Notes under the pieces: model-generated
Database searches by the model: none
What the model saw: the letters and a program-made list of their open reading frames with translations, nothing else
Told to the model about the DNA's origin: nothing
Part shown: positions 34,633 through 42,199 of the stretch, piece after piece
Layout of the letters: each line of letters begins with the position of its first letter
Position numbering within the stretch: the first letter of the stretch is position 1
Assembly: GCA_947494335.1 (NCBI GenBank)
Contig: CANLUT010000001.1
Coordinates: 1,240,001 to 1,304,000 of the forward strand
DNA from: Oligoflexales bacterium
Lineage (GTDB): Bacteria; Bdellovibrionota_B; Oligoflexia; Oligoflexales; RGVZ01
Reading direction: 5' to 3'
Length of the DNA: 64,000 nt
Program-made: the position numbers and the translations under genes

Positions 34633-35865
34633 ATGCGTTTGATCAGTCTCGGCATTGCGTTGGGTCTTCTGGAAGTCACCTTGGCCTGCAAACCTCGTAG
34701 TGACGCCGGCACAAAGTTGAAACACACCTTTGGACATACGTCTGTATCACGCACCAAGGCCCCCGAACCTTGCAAGAATTCAGGCGAGGATACACCAGAG
34801 TTTCGTTACGCGAGTGCTTTGATTGACTACATTACGTCAAAAAATCCGAACACATTTACCGGCAACCTGTCTCGCAAATATCTTTGTGTTCAAATCATGA
34901 AGACTGACGGACTGAACGCTTCAATGGAGGCCGCGACCGGTACGATGCGATTTTTCAAAAAAATCCTGCATCCACTACCTGGACTTGAAAGTGACGCTGC
35001 TAAAGCAGCCACGATCGCCCATGAGCTAGCACACTTCAGCATGAGCCACCACGAGTCCAGTCGTGACAATGCACCTCCTGGATATGATCGTGCGAAGGAG
35101 GCGAAACTGAAAACCAAGGTCGATCAAGTTCGAAAAAGATTGGACGACGCAAACTTCAAGGCCATTCAAAGCTTCGTCAAAGCAAATAACAATGAAGTAT
35201 CTAGAACTATCGATCAGGTGGTCACAAACCAAGGTATGATCGACAAATTCAAGATGTCCTTTCCCAAGTACTTAATGGAAGCTCATCAACAATTTAGACA
35301 AGGACCAAGTCTCGAAAGCGGTGAATCCCTGTTGTTGGAGATTGATACCTGGATTGTAGAGGCCGATAAACTTACTGCAAAAAAAGGAGGACTCATATCA
35401 GCCGACCTGGCAAAACAGATTAAGTCGGTATTGTCACGCCGAGAGTTGATCAGAGACCCCGACTCTGGAATCAGTAATGATTTGGCTAAAGCCCAGCTGG
35501 AGTTAGAAAGACATAGACTTCCAATTCTGCAATTTGAAGAGCAGGAGGCCGATGAAGTTGGCTTTGAATTGTACCTGCGGGCTGGGTTTGACCCAGATAT
35601 TTTCCCACAGTCATTTATTCACTTAGCCAAGGCCGTACGAGCCGACTACGAGTGTGATCCAATGAACCCGTTATCGCCGGAGCCATCCAGATACCGCGAA
35701 GGAATTAGTTTTAACAAAGTGCATCCTGATATTTGCTGGCGCTATTGGGATACAAAATATATCGAACGCAGAAAACACGCTGCGGACTATAAACCGTTAA
35801 TCAGCAAAAACCCGATCGTTAATCTTCCCGAACTGGATAAGCTCAGGGCAGCATTAGCTAACTGA
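34633..35865 (+). CDS. M48-type zinc metallopeptidase lipoprotein
   Basis: The 410-residue product has AAGGAG eight bases upstream. The signal peptide ends in lipobox TLAC. The zinc motif is IAHELAHFSMSHHE (HExxH), and EEQEADEVGFELYLRAGFDP supplies the third ligand Glu in the ExxAD context typical of M48 peptidases. A long helical insert of about 150 residues separates the two, more than in BepA or LoiP-like M48 proteins. It likely acts in the periplasm at the outer membrane, in quality control or degradation of envelope proteins. It converges with the following lipoprotein gene 8 bp away. Confidence 0.85.
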   Translation: MRLISLGIALGLLEVTLACKPRSDAGTKLKHTFGHTSVSRTKAPEPCKNSGEDTPEFRYASALIDYITSKNPNTFTGNLSRKYLCVQIMKTDGLNASMEAATGTMRFFKKILHPLPGLESDAAKAATIAHELAHFSMSHHESSRDNAPPGYDRAKEAKLKTKVDQVRKRLDDANFKAIQSFVKANNNEVSRTIDQVVTNQGMIDKFKMSFPKYLMEAHQQFRQGPSLESGESLLLEIDTWIVEADKLTAKKGGLISADLAKQIKSVLSRRELIRDPDSGISNDLAKAQLELERHRLPILQFEEQEADEVGFELYLRAGFDPDIFPQSFIHLAKAVRADYECDPMNPLSPEPSRYREGISFNKVHPDICWRYWDTKYIERRKHAADYKPLISKNPIVNLPELDKLRAALAN

Positions 35866-35873
35866 AGATTGCA

Positions 35874-36851
35874 TCACCAGAAGACCCACCAAGGCTTTTG
35901 AGAGTCTTCGTGGGCTTCGACACGTTTCTTGAGTTCGTTTTCAGACAGGTTATAGATTCGAATTAAACGCGTGACGAGGCTCTCTCTGTTATCGACATTG
36001 CTGTACTCAATGACACGCTTTTGGTCCGGGCTGTGATTCCGTAGATCACGCATTTTTTCTTCGTATCTGATCGCAGCTGCCTCGTCACCGATCGTCATGG
36101 CTCTAATCCATGCGTTGCGTACAGAAATAGCCTCACCCACAAGACGGATCGCCGAGTTTTCGATGGGGAGAGTCGAAAGTTTGTTCTTACTCCAGGCGTA
36201 CACCTCGTCCGCAGATTTACCCTCCCAGACTTTGCCAATTTTGTCGAAGTCCACAAGTTCCTTGTAAACAACGCGGGCCTTGATGGATGCCATGATGTTG
36301 GGGTCTTTGAAAAACGCGCCCGACTTCACCGCGGCGAAAATTTCCGCAGCAATGCGTGTCACATCAATACAGGTTCGCTCAATGTCCCAGTTGTTGGCTG
36401 CCAATTCATAAACGCAAAAAATCGGCTTATTTTCTTTTACGAACTTAACGAGGTCGACATTTTCCTTAAACTTGGTGTCTGCCAAAATATTGGAGATAAA
36501 CTGAAGTTCTTTGTCAGCTGCCTCAAAGTCCATAACAAAATCGATATTGATGTCACCACGAGCAGCTGCCCCACGCAACGCTTGTATCTTCTGTAAAAGA
36601 AGTTTTTTTACTTCCTGCCCCATCGTGTCATCTGTCTGAATGGCTTTTACTGCGGCCGATAGATCCCCTTTGTGCTCTGCATAGATTGCCGCAAACGTTT
36701 GTGCGAGGGCATTACCGATAGCATCTTGGTTTTCTGGGGCTGGCGCCGTCGTGTCGTCCATCAGACGCGATGAACTTTGAGGGTCCCTGTGTTTACAACT
36801 GGCAAAAGTGCACAGAGTTAAGATCAAAAGACCTGCAACCTTTGAACGCAT
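35874..36851 (-). CDS. Helical lipoprotein of unknown function
   Basis: The 325-residue product starts after GGGGG. The signal peptide has lipobox-like FASC; the mature N-terminus KHRDPQSSSRL carries the SSRL string seen in other lipoproteins here. The remainder is almost entirely predicted helix, with many charged residues and few Cys, and ends in WWVFW. No family was recognised. It may be a periplasmic scaffold or binding protein. Confidence 0.6.
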   Translation of the reverse strand: MRSKVAGLLILTLCTFASCKHRDPQSSSRLMDDTTAPAPENQDAIGNALAQTFAAIYAEHKGDLSAAVKAIQTDDTMGQEVKKLLLQKIQALRGAAARGDINIDFVMDFEAADKELQFISNILADTKFKENVDLVKFVKENKPIFCVYELAANNWDIERTCIDVTRIAAEIFAAVKSGAFFKDPNIMASIKARVVYKELVDFDKIGKVWEGKSADEVYAWSKNKLSTLPIENSAIRLVGEAISVRNAWIRAMTIGDEAAAIRYEEKMRDLRNHSPDQKRVIEYSNVDNRESLVTRLIRIYNLSENELKKRVEAHEDSQKPWWVFW

Positions 36852-36956
36852 AAGAGCCCCCTATCAACAGATTGAGTACTCTTAATAGATTAGCAGGAGA
36901 CGTGGATGATTGCCAAAATCGCAGGACGCGTCAGGAAAATCCTGGTGAACGAGGAG

Positions 36957-37039
36957 TGCTCCCGGCCAGACTTGAACTGGCACAGCTTGTGGCCGGGGGA
37001 TTTTAAATCCCCTGTGTCTACCGATTCCACCACGGGAGC
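36957..37039 (-). tRNA. tRNA-Leu, anticodon TAA
   Basis: The minus strand folds as a class II (long variable arm) tRNA of 83 bases. The acceptor pairs GCTCCCG with CGGGAGC. The anticodon stem GGGGA/TCCCC encloses the loop TTTAAAA with anticodon TAA. The T arm is GCCAG-TTCAAGT-CTGGC. The discriminator is A, and CCA is not encoded. It reads the TTA codon, with wobble to TTG. Confidence 0.95.
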
Positions 37040-37049
37040 GTCCGAATGT

Positions 37050-37077
37050 TGTATAGTATTTTCTATGGAAATGTCAA
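37050..37077 (-). promoter_or_regulatory. Consensus promoter of tRNA-Leu
   Basis: On the minus strand TTGACA (37077-37072) is separated by 16 bases from TATACA (37055-37050), with the tRNA 5' end 11 bases after the -10 box. The first codons of the divergent DCC-family gene overlie this promoter, so the two transcripts start face to face. Confidence 0.75.
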
Positions 37078-37454
37078 AAAACACTCATGATGATCAAGCG
37101 ATGCAGAATTATGCAGCCGCCAGCACCAGGCCGGCGGTGGTTCGTTATGATGCCGACTGCTCACTGTGCCGTTCGTTGGCTGACTTTATGGCAAAACGCG
37201 TACCGTCAGAGCAAATTGTCTTCGCTGCGAGTGTTGAAAATAGGCCTGCAAATCTCGAAGTCGAGGTTTCTGAAGGGGGCGCCCGCAAGACTTTGCTCGG
37301 TGCTGAGGCGTGGCAATGGCTATTAGAGCATCATCCAACCTTAGAGGAGATGAACTGGATTGCTCAAAAACTGGGCATAGCAGTTGTCGCCAGTCGATCC
37401 ATGATGCGCGGAGCCGATGTTCTGAGACGGCTCTGTTTTCGCTGCCGCCGATGA
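37065..37454 (+). CDS. DCC-family (DUF393) thiol-disulfide oxidoreductase-like protein
   Basis: The product is about 129 residues from the ATG at 37065. The start is uncertain: 37071 and 37101 are alternatives and no Shine-Dalgarno is visible. The signature VRYDADCSLCRSLADFM is the DxDCxxC motif of the DCC family, thioredoxin-like redox proteins named for that motif. The rest follows family layout, with a TLLGAEAW segment where the conserved G.dA... helix begins. The last 114 bp overlap the 3' end of the convergent rlmJ-like gene. Confidence 0.75.
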   Translation: MEMSKNTHDDQAMQNYAAASTRPAVVRYDADCSLCRSLADFMAKRVPSEQIVFAASVENRPANLEVEVSEGGARKTLLGAEAWQWLLEHHPTLEEMNWIAQKLGIAVVASRSMMRGADVLRRLCFRCRR

Positions 37455-38261
37455 CCTCAAATCAAATCGACCGCCTAGCCGTTCAGCAAGACTCGCAAGC
37501 CAGCCAGATCGTTGTTGCAGAATCTTGGCAGACGCTGGATCCATCAATAAACCGCAGCCTTTCATGACCCAGCCCGGAGCGTCCTCGGCCCACGATAGTT
37601 CAAATGATGCACCACCTGACATGGCGATTAAGGCATCGGGCTCTTGTCTGCGAAATAGCGGATACCAAACCATCCAGTGCCGAGCCATGGACTTGACCCG
37701 CGCCAGGGCGTTCATGACTTTGTCCCAGTCATCTGCTGTGCCGTCACTGCTGCGATACGGTGGATCAACTAAGACTAGATCTGCTTTTTCAACCTTCTGT
37801 AGTGCGTCATAGCCACTTTTGGGCTCGAGCGTGACCCATTGAGATAACTGCCCCTTACGGATTGCACTTCCTGCCATCTTGAGGGTATCGGCGTTCACCT
37901 CGTGAACAGTCAGCTTGAAATTCGGATGTCCCACATTTCGTAAAAACTCTGCTGCAAGAACCCAAGAACCTTTATAGAGGAAATTGGCATTCATTGCTGG
38001 AAGCACAAGATTAAAATAATAATGATCGAGTAGCTCAGCAGTCCCATCCATAAACCTACCAATGCCGCGCCGCCAATCGCCGTTCTCGCCCAATCGAGCG
38101 TATCCAGGTCCAGCATGGGTTTCTACATAATGAAAAGACTTCGGGGACTCAGACGACAACGTCCTGAGAGCGTCAATGAGAAGAATATGTTTCCATACAT
38201 CGCCGATATTTCCGGCGTAGCGGCAGTGGTTGTAAGGTCTTCGGGCAGTGTTCTGCTGCAT
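37341..38261 (-). CDS. rlmJ: RlmJ-like 23S rRNA adenine-N6 methyltransferase
   Basis: I chose the ATG at 38261 (306 residues) because RlmJ proteins begin only a few residues before the H/YAGN motif; an upstream GTG at 38315 adds 18 residues. Hallmarks are RYAGNIGDVWKHILLI, YVETHAGPGYARLG and the N6-methyltransferase motif VLVDPPYRSSDG. E. coli RlmJ methylates A2030 of 23S rRNA. The C-terminal tail of about 40 residues past the normal end is antisense to the DCC gene. Confidence 0.85.
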   Translation of the reverse strand: MQQNTARRPYNHCRYAGNIGDVWKHILLIDALRTLSSESPKSFHYVETHAGPGYARLGENGDWRRGIGRFMDGTAELLDHYYFNLVLPAMNANFLYKGSWVLAAEFLRNVGHPNFKLTVHEVNADTLKMAGSAIRKGQLSQWVTLEPKSGYDALQKVEKADLVLVDPPYRSSDGTADDWDKVMNALARVKSMARHWMVWYPLFRRQEPDALIAMSGGASFELSWAEDAPGWVMKGCGLLMDPASAKILQQRSGWLASLAERLGGRFDLRSSAAAKTEPSQNIGSAHHGSTGDNCYAQFLSNPVHLL

Positions 38262-38422
38262 AGGACTTCGCAAGCCCTCCTCTCCAGTGAACTGCCCGTT
38301 TAGCACAGGTCCCACCCCGTCTCAAGTCACAAAATCTTACATCTTATAGGCATAATTAACCCATTGTTATTAGCGTGTTAGAGCCGGATAATCGGAGATG
38401 AGCCTGCAGCTCGGAGGTTATT

Positions 38423-39319
38423 GTGAAACTAGCCATTTTGTCCCAAGACGCCAGCCTTTATTCCACTTCGAGATTGAAGGCGGCTGCCGATGCGCGCGGT
38501 CACCATGTCAAGGTGGTCGACTACATGCGCTGCTACATCAACGTCTCATCTGATGATCCGTGTGTGATGTATGCGGGTAAGCACCTCGAACACTACGATG
38601 CCATCATTCCGCGCGTCGGCGCCTCCAATACATTTTACGGCACTGCTATAGTTCGGCAGTTTGAACTAACCAACACACTCACAGCCAATGGTTCTCAAGC
38701 CATCGCTCGGTCACGCGATAAACTGCGCTGCATGCAAATCCTGGCCAAGGAAAAAGTCGGTCTTCCCGTCACCGGATTTGCCCACAGCACACAAGATACT
38801 GACGGACTGATTAACATGGTCGGTGGCCCCCCAGTTGTCATCAAGCTAATTGAAGGGACTCAAGGTATTGGTGTGGTTCTCGCAGAAACATATGCATCCG
38901 CCAAATCCATGATTGAGGCTTTCCGCGGTCTATCGGCGCATATTCTTGTTCAAGAATATATTCAAGAAGCTCAGGGCGAAGATATCCGCGCATTTGTCGT
39001 CGGCGACAAGGTGATTGCGGCCATGCGAAGAAAAGCAGCCAAGGGTGAATTTAGGGCCAACATTCACCGCGGCGCAAAATCAGAAAGCGTCGAACTAACA
39101 GACGAAGAAATTCAAACCGCACTGATGGCTTGTCGCGCAGTGGGCTTGAAAGTCGCAGGCGTGGACATGCTTCGCTCTAAAAGCGGACCCAAGGTCCTTG
39201 AAATTAACTCATCACCCGGTTTGCAGGGCATCGAATCCGCGACAGGAATCGACGTTGCAGGAGCCATCATTCATTATCTGGAGGAAAATCTTGATTCCGT
39301 CCGGGCATTTGAGGGATAG
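38423..39319 (+). CDS. rimK: RimK-type ATP-grasp ligase
   Basis: The 298-residue product is read from GTG 38423 with GGAGG six bases upstream. The N-terminal domain (1-95) and ATP-grasp domain match Rim[29 protein letters not shown] (phosphate-binding loop), [19 protein letters not shown], and the Mg-binding [10 protein letters not shown]. RimK adds glutamate residues to the C-terminus of ribosomal protein S6. The next gene starts 4 bp later and is the usual RimK-associated amidohydrolase, so an operon is near certain. Confidence 0.93.
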   Translation: MKLAILSQDASLYSTSRLKAAADARGHHVKVVDYMRCYINVSSDDPCVMYAGKHLEHYDAIIPRVGASNTFYGTAIVRQFELTNTLTANGSQAIARSRDKLRCMQILAKEKVGLPVTGFAHSTQDTDGLINMVGGPPVVIKLIEGTQGIGVVLAETYASAKSMIEAFRGLSAHILVQEYIQEAQGEDIRAFVVGDKVIAAMRRKAAKGEFRANIHRGAKSESVELTDEEIQTALMACRAVGLKVAGVDMLRSKSGPKVLEINSSPGLQGIESATGIDVAGAIIHYLEENLDSVRAFEG

Positions 39320-39322
39320 AGC

Positions 39323-40315
39323 ATGAGCCGGTTCAAAAGACCTTCTGAAGATAAGCCAATCAAAATCGGCTCGGAACTCATTGACCGTGGGGAACAGATA
39401 CGGGTTGAAATCCCCATCACCATGCTTGCGACGCAAGGCGCCCTGAGCATGCCGATTGAAGTTATTGCAGGAGACGAAGACGGACCCGTACTAGCCGTGA
39501 CAAGCACGATTCACGGTGACGAGTTAAACGGGATTGAAATTATTCGACAGCTTTTGCCGCTTTTATCTCCGTCAATACTTGCTGGAACTCTAATTGCAAT
39601 TCCTATCGTCAACGTACCGGCATTCATGACGCAGAGCCGCTATCTTCCGGATCGTCGAGACCTCAATCGTTCCTTTCCTGGTAAAAAATCTGGGAGCCAA
39701 GCGTCACGCATTGCGTTCACTGTCATGGAAGATGTCATTAAACATTGCACGCATCTGGTGGACATTCACTCTGCCAGTGCTCATCGCAGCAACGCACCGC
39801 AGGTACGCGCCAGTCTTAACAAACCAGAGGCTGCTGCCTGTGCGAAGTCATTTGGAGCACCATTCATTATCCACTCCGCAGAACGCGATGGGTCTCTACG
39901 CTGGGCTGCGTCAAACATCGGACTTACCAGCATCGTCTATGAAGCTGGCGATGCAGGGCGATTTGATCGTGATGCTATTGACACGGGTTTGTGGGGGTTA
40001 CTCGGGGTGATGGATCATCTCGGCATGATTTCAGCGCGCGACCTCCACATCAAAAAACTACGTCGCCATAAACCAGAACCATCCAAGATCTATGAATCGA
40101 CTAAGTGGATCCGCGCTACCAAGGGTGGACTATTTCGCAGCCAGGTGGAGACAGGTCAAACTGTTGAGCGGGATCAATTTCTGGGATTTATAGCCGACGC
40201 TTTTGGCGAGGGCATGACTGTGCTCAAAGCTCCCAGGGCTGGCTCTGTTATCGGCATTACCCGTAACCCAGTGGTCGGGCATGGAGACGCACTGGTTCAT
40301 ATTGCTTACAATTAA
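39323..40315 (+). CDS. Succinylglutamate desuccinylase/aspartoacylase-family protein linked to RimK
   Basis: The 330-residue product is an M14-type zinc hydrolase fold. STIHGDELNGIEI gives the HxxE zinc pair and HLVDIHSASAHRSN the third His; PDRRDLNRSFPG is the substrate-binding Arg loop. The C-terminal 90 residues form the beta domain typical of the aspartoacylase branch (lipoyl-like, VLKAPRAGSVIG). The pairing with rimK recurs in many proteobacteria, where the partner may remove or process the glutamate modification; that role is inference. Starts 4 bp after rimK. Confidence 0.88.
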   Translation: MSRFKRPSEDKPIKIGSELIDRGEQIRVEIPITMLATQGALSMPIEVIAGDEDGPVLAVTSTIHGDELNGIEIIRQLLPLLSPSILAGTLIAIPIVNVPAFMTQSRYLPDRRDLNRSFPGKKSGSQASRIAFTVMEDVIKHCTHLVDIHSASAHRSNAPQVRASLNKPEAAACAKSFGAPFIIHSAERDGSLRWAASNIGLTSIVYEAGDAGRFDRDAIDTGLWGLLGVMDHLGMISARDLHIKKLRRHKPEPSKIYESTKWIRATKGGLFRSQVETGQTVERDQFLGFIADAFGEGMTVLKAPRAGSVIGITRNPVVGHGDALVHIAYN

Positions 40316-40375
40316 GGTCGCAAGACTAGACGTCAGACCTAAACAAACACAAATTTAAAAAGAGCGAAACCTTCA

Positions 40376-41206
40376 CTACGTTTTTGCGACTTCAACGCGC
40401 ACGGTCTGATTGGGTTGAAAACTAAGTGTCCTCTGTGGAAACGGTAACTCGATCTTAGCTTGCTCCAGCGCCTTCTTTACAGCATCGGCTGCCGTATTTT
40501 GAGCCTCTAGCAAACGCTCACGATCAACCCAAAACTCAGCTCCTAGTACGACAGCATTATCACCAAACGACTTAAAATGAACGATGGACGCAGGATCTTT
40601 ACGCGTCAAAGGTAGAGAGCTTAGCACGTTCATGACCAATGCACGCACACTAGCGATATCAGCCGTATAGGGAATTCCAATTAACAACTCAACACGACGA
40701 TGAGCAAACCTCGTGGTGTTCACGATTTCCGACTTCATCAAAGTCTCGTTGGGAATCCGTACCATCGTGTTCTCTGGAGTTCTCAAAATTGTTGAAAGAA
40801 GGCCTAACGATGAAACCTCACCAGTGGTGGAGCCAATCTTTATCACGTCACCAATGGTAAACGGACGCTCGAGCAGCATAAAAAGACCGCTAATCACATT
40901 GGACATGGTCGTTTGACTTGCAAAGCCGATGGCAACCGATGCGATACCAGCCGCTCCCACCAGAACGCTGAGGTTGATGCCAGCCTCATCCAGTCCCGTC
41001 AAAACACAGAGGACAAAAACTCCATAAAAAATCAGTCGCCTGGCAACACCAATCTGATGCTGTGCCAGAGCTCTGGAGAGAGCTCGCCCGAGAGCCCTAC
41101 TCGCAACATTACCCAGGAGATACCCAAACATCACACCAAGTAAGACGATGAGAAGTTTCGTAACTGGCCCTTCTTTAACCAAGTCTGATAACATATCCAT
41201 GTTCAT
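40376..41206 (-). CDS. mscS: MscS-family small-conductance mechanosensitive channel
   Basis: The 276-residue protein has three N-terminal membrane helices; the third, VLVGAAGIASVAIGFASQTTMSNVISGLFML, has the Gly/Ala packing of the MscS pore. RPFTIGDVIKIG begins the cytoplasmic beta domain, and IPNETLMKSEIVN is the conserved continuation. The channel opens on membrane tension to release osmolytes during hypo-osmotic shock. The length equals E. coli MscS (286 aa). The start is within 20 bp of the divergent small secreted protein gene. Confidence 0.93.
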   Translation of the reverse strand: MNMDMLSDLVKEGPVTKLLIVLLGVMFGYLLGNVASRALGRALSRALAQHQIGVARRLIFYGVFVLCVLTGLDEAGINLSVLVGAAGIASVAIGFASQTTMSNVISGLFMLLERPFTIGDVIKIGSTTGEVSSLGLLSTILRTPENTMVRIPNETLMKSEIVNTTRFAHRRVELLIGIPYTADIASVRALVMNVLSSLPLTRKDPASIVHFKSFGDNAVVLGAEFWVDRERLLEAQNTAADAVKKALEQAKIELPFPQRTLSFQPNQTVRVEVAKT

Positions 41207-41222
41207 GAACAGGATTCACCTC

Positions 41223-41558
41223 ATGCAAAAAAGCCGCTATCTGAAATTGAGAGTTTTTACTGTGGCAACAGGCGTCATGATGATGCTTGCTCAAAGCGGC
41301 ATTGGTGAACTTTATGCACAGAACCAGAACGTTACAACACCAAAAGATTGCACTGCGGAGAACCAACTTGGTAGCGCTTGCTTGAATGGCACAAAAAGCG
41401 GCAAATCAACGCGAAAAAAGCCCAAAAATAAGAACAGTAGAAAAAAGAAGATACCGAATTCGGAGTCCCAATCTCCACCGCCAGGGTCAAAACGTGAAAG
41501 CTCTACCCCTGGTGTACCAGTGGATGACTTACCGGTCCGACCTGATGATAAGTTTTAG
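41223..41558 (+). CDS. Small basic exported protein
   Basis: I chose the ATG at 41223, preceded by AGGA; an ATG at 41205 is also open. The 111-residue product has a signal peptide (about 1-35, ending ELYAQN). The mature chain holds two Cys, a strongly basic Lys-rich stretch (about 60-75) and a Pro/Ser-rich acidic tail ending DDKF. It looks disordered and no family was recognised. It is divergent from mscS and converges on apt. Confidence 0.5.
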   Translation: MQKSRYLKLRVFTVATGVMMMLAQSGIGELYAQNQNVTTPKDCTAENQLGSACLNGTKSGKSTRKKPKNKNSRKKKIPNSESQSPPPGSKRESSTPGVPVDDLPVRPDDKF

Positions 41559-41583
41559 CAAGCAAACAAATAAATTTTTTTGA

Positions 41584-42120
41584 TTAGTGGCCTTCGAATT
41601 CCATGAGCCAGCTGAGATCGTAGCGTGACAAGCGGGAAGCCCCTTGGAGCTCCGGAAGGTTCACCACAAAATGACAACCCACAACCTGACCACCCATCTT
41701 TTCGACAAGAGCCGCCACAGCGCCGGCTGTACCGCCAGTCGCCAGCAGGTCATCAATCACGAGACACCGCTCGGTAGGCTCGATGGCGTCATTATGAATC
41801 TGAATGCAGTCCTTACCATACTCAAGATCATATTCGATCTCTACGGTTGCTCCCGGCAGTTTGCCTTTTTTGCGGGCTAAAACCATTCCGCAACCAAGGC
41901 GCTCCGCAACAGCAGCACCGAAAATAAATCCCCGCGACTCAATCGCAACGATCTTCTGGGGTTTGAGTTTGAAGGCACGTTCAGCTAGCAATTCAACAGA
42001 CTTTTTTAGGCCCCAAGGATCAAGGATTAAACTGCTGACATCCCGAAACATGATTCCTTGCTTCGGAAAATGTGGAATCGTTCGGACCAGAGATTTTAAA
42101 CGAACGAGATCCTGAGTCAT
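41584..42120 (-). CDS. apt: Adenine phosphoribosyltransferase
   Basis: The 178-residue enzyme converts adenine and PRPP to AMP in purine salvage. APRTase features are clear: IPHFPKQGIMFRDVSSLI, IVAIESRGFIFGAAVA, LARKKGKLPG, and the PRPP-binding CLVIDDLLATGGTAGA. It follows the PBP gene by 79 bp on the same strand. The ATG directly abuts a hairpin whose loop holds the ribosome-binding site. Confidence 0.95.
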   Translation of the reverse strand: MTQDLVRLKSLVRTIPHFPKQGIMFRDVSSLILDPWGLKKSVELLAERAFKLKPQKIVAIESRGFIFGAAVAERLGCGMVLARKKGKLPGATVEIEYDLEYGKDCIQIHNDAIEPTERCLVIDDLLATGGTAGAVAALVEKMGGQVVGCHFVVNLPELQGASRLSRYDLSWLMEFEGH

Positions 42121-42150
42121 GGGCTCTCTCCTAGCTGAAGTTTAGAGCCC
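42121..42150 (-). promoter_or_regulatory. Hairpin abutting the apt start codon, with the ribosome-binding site in its loop
   Basis: A perfect 7-bp stem (GGGCTCT 42121-42127 with AGAGCCC 42144-42150) encloses a 16-base loop. On the apt strand the loop carries AGGAG, seven bases before the ATG, and the stem ends at the base preceding ATG. On the plus strand the stem is followed one base later by GTTTTT, so it could instead terminate plus-strand transcription. Confidence 0.5.
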
Positions 42151-42199
42151 CGTTTTTGTCAGAAAAACATCTTTAGCACAAGAGTTTTGACGGCATCAC

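Noticed and set aside
37087-37326. 79-codon plus-strand frame overlapping the DCC gene
   Set aside because: Out of frame with the recognised DCC motif and without a ribosome-binding site.
40321-40345. Terminator between the aspartoacylase-family gene and mscS
   Set aside because: The AGGTC/AGACCT inverted repeat is short, imperfect and has no T-tract.
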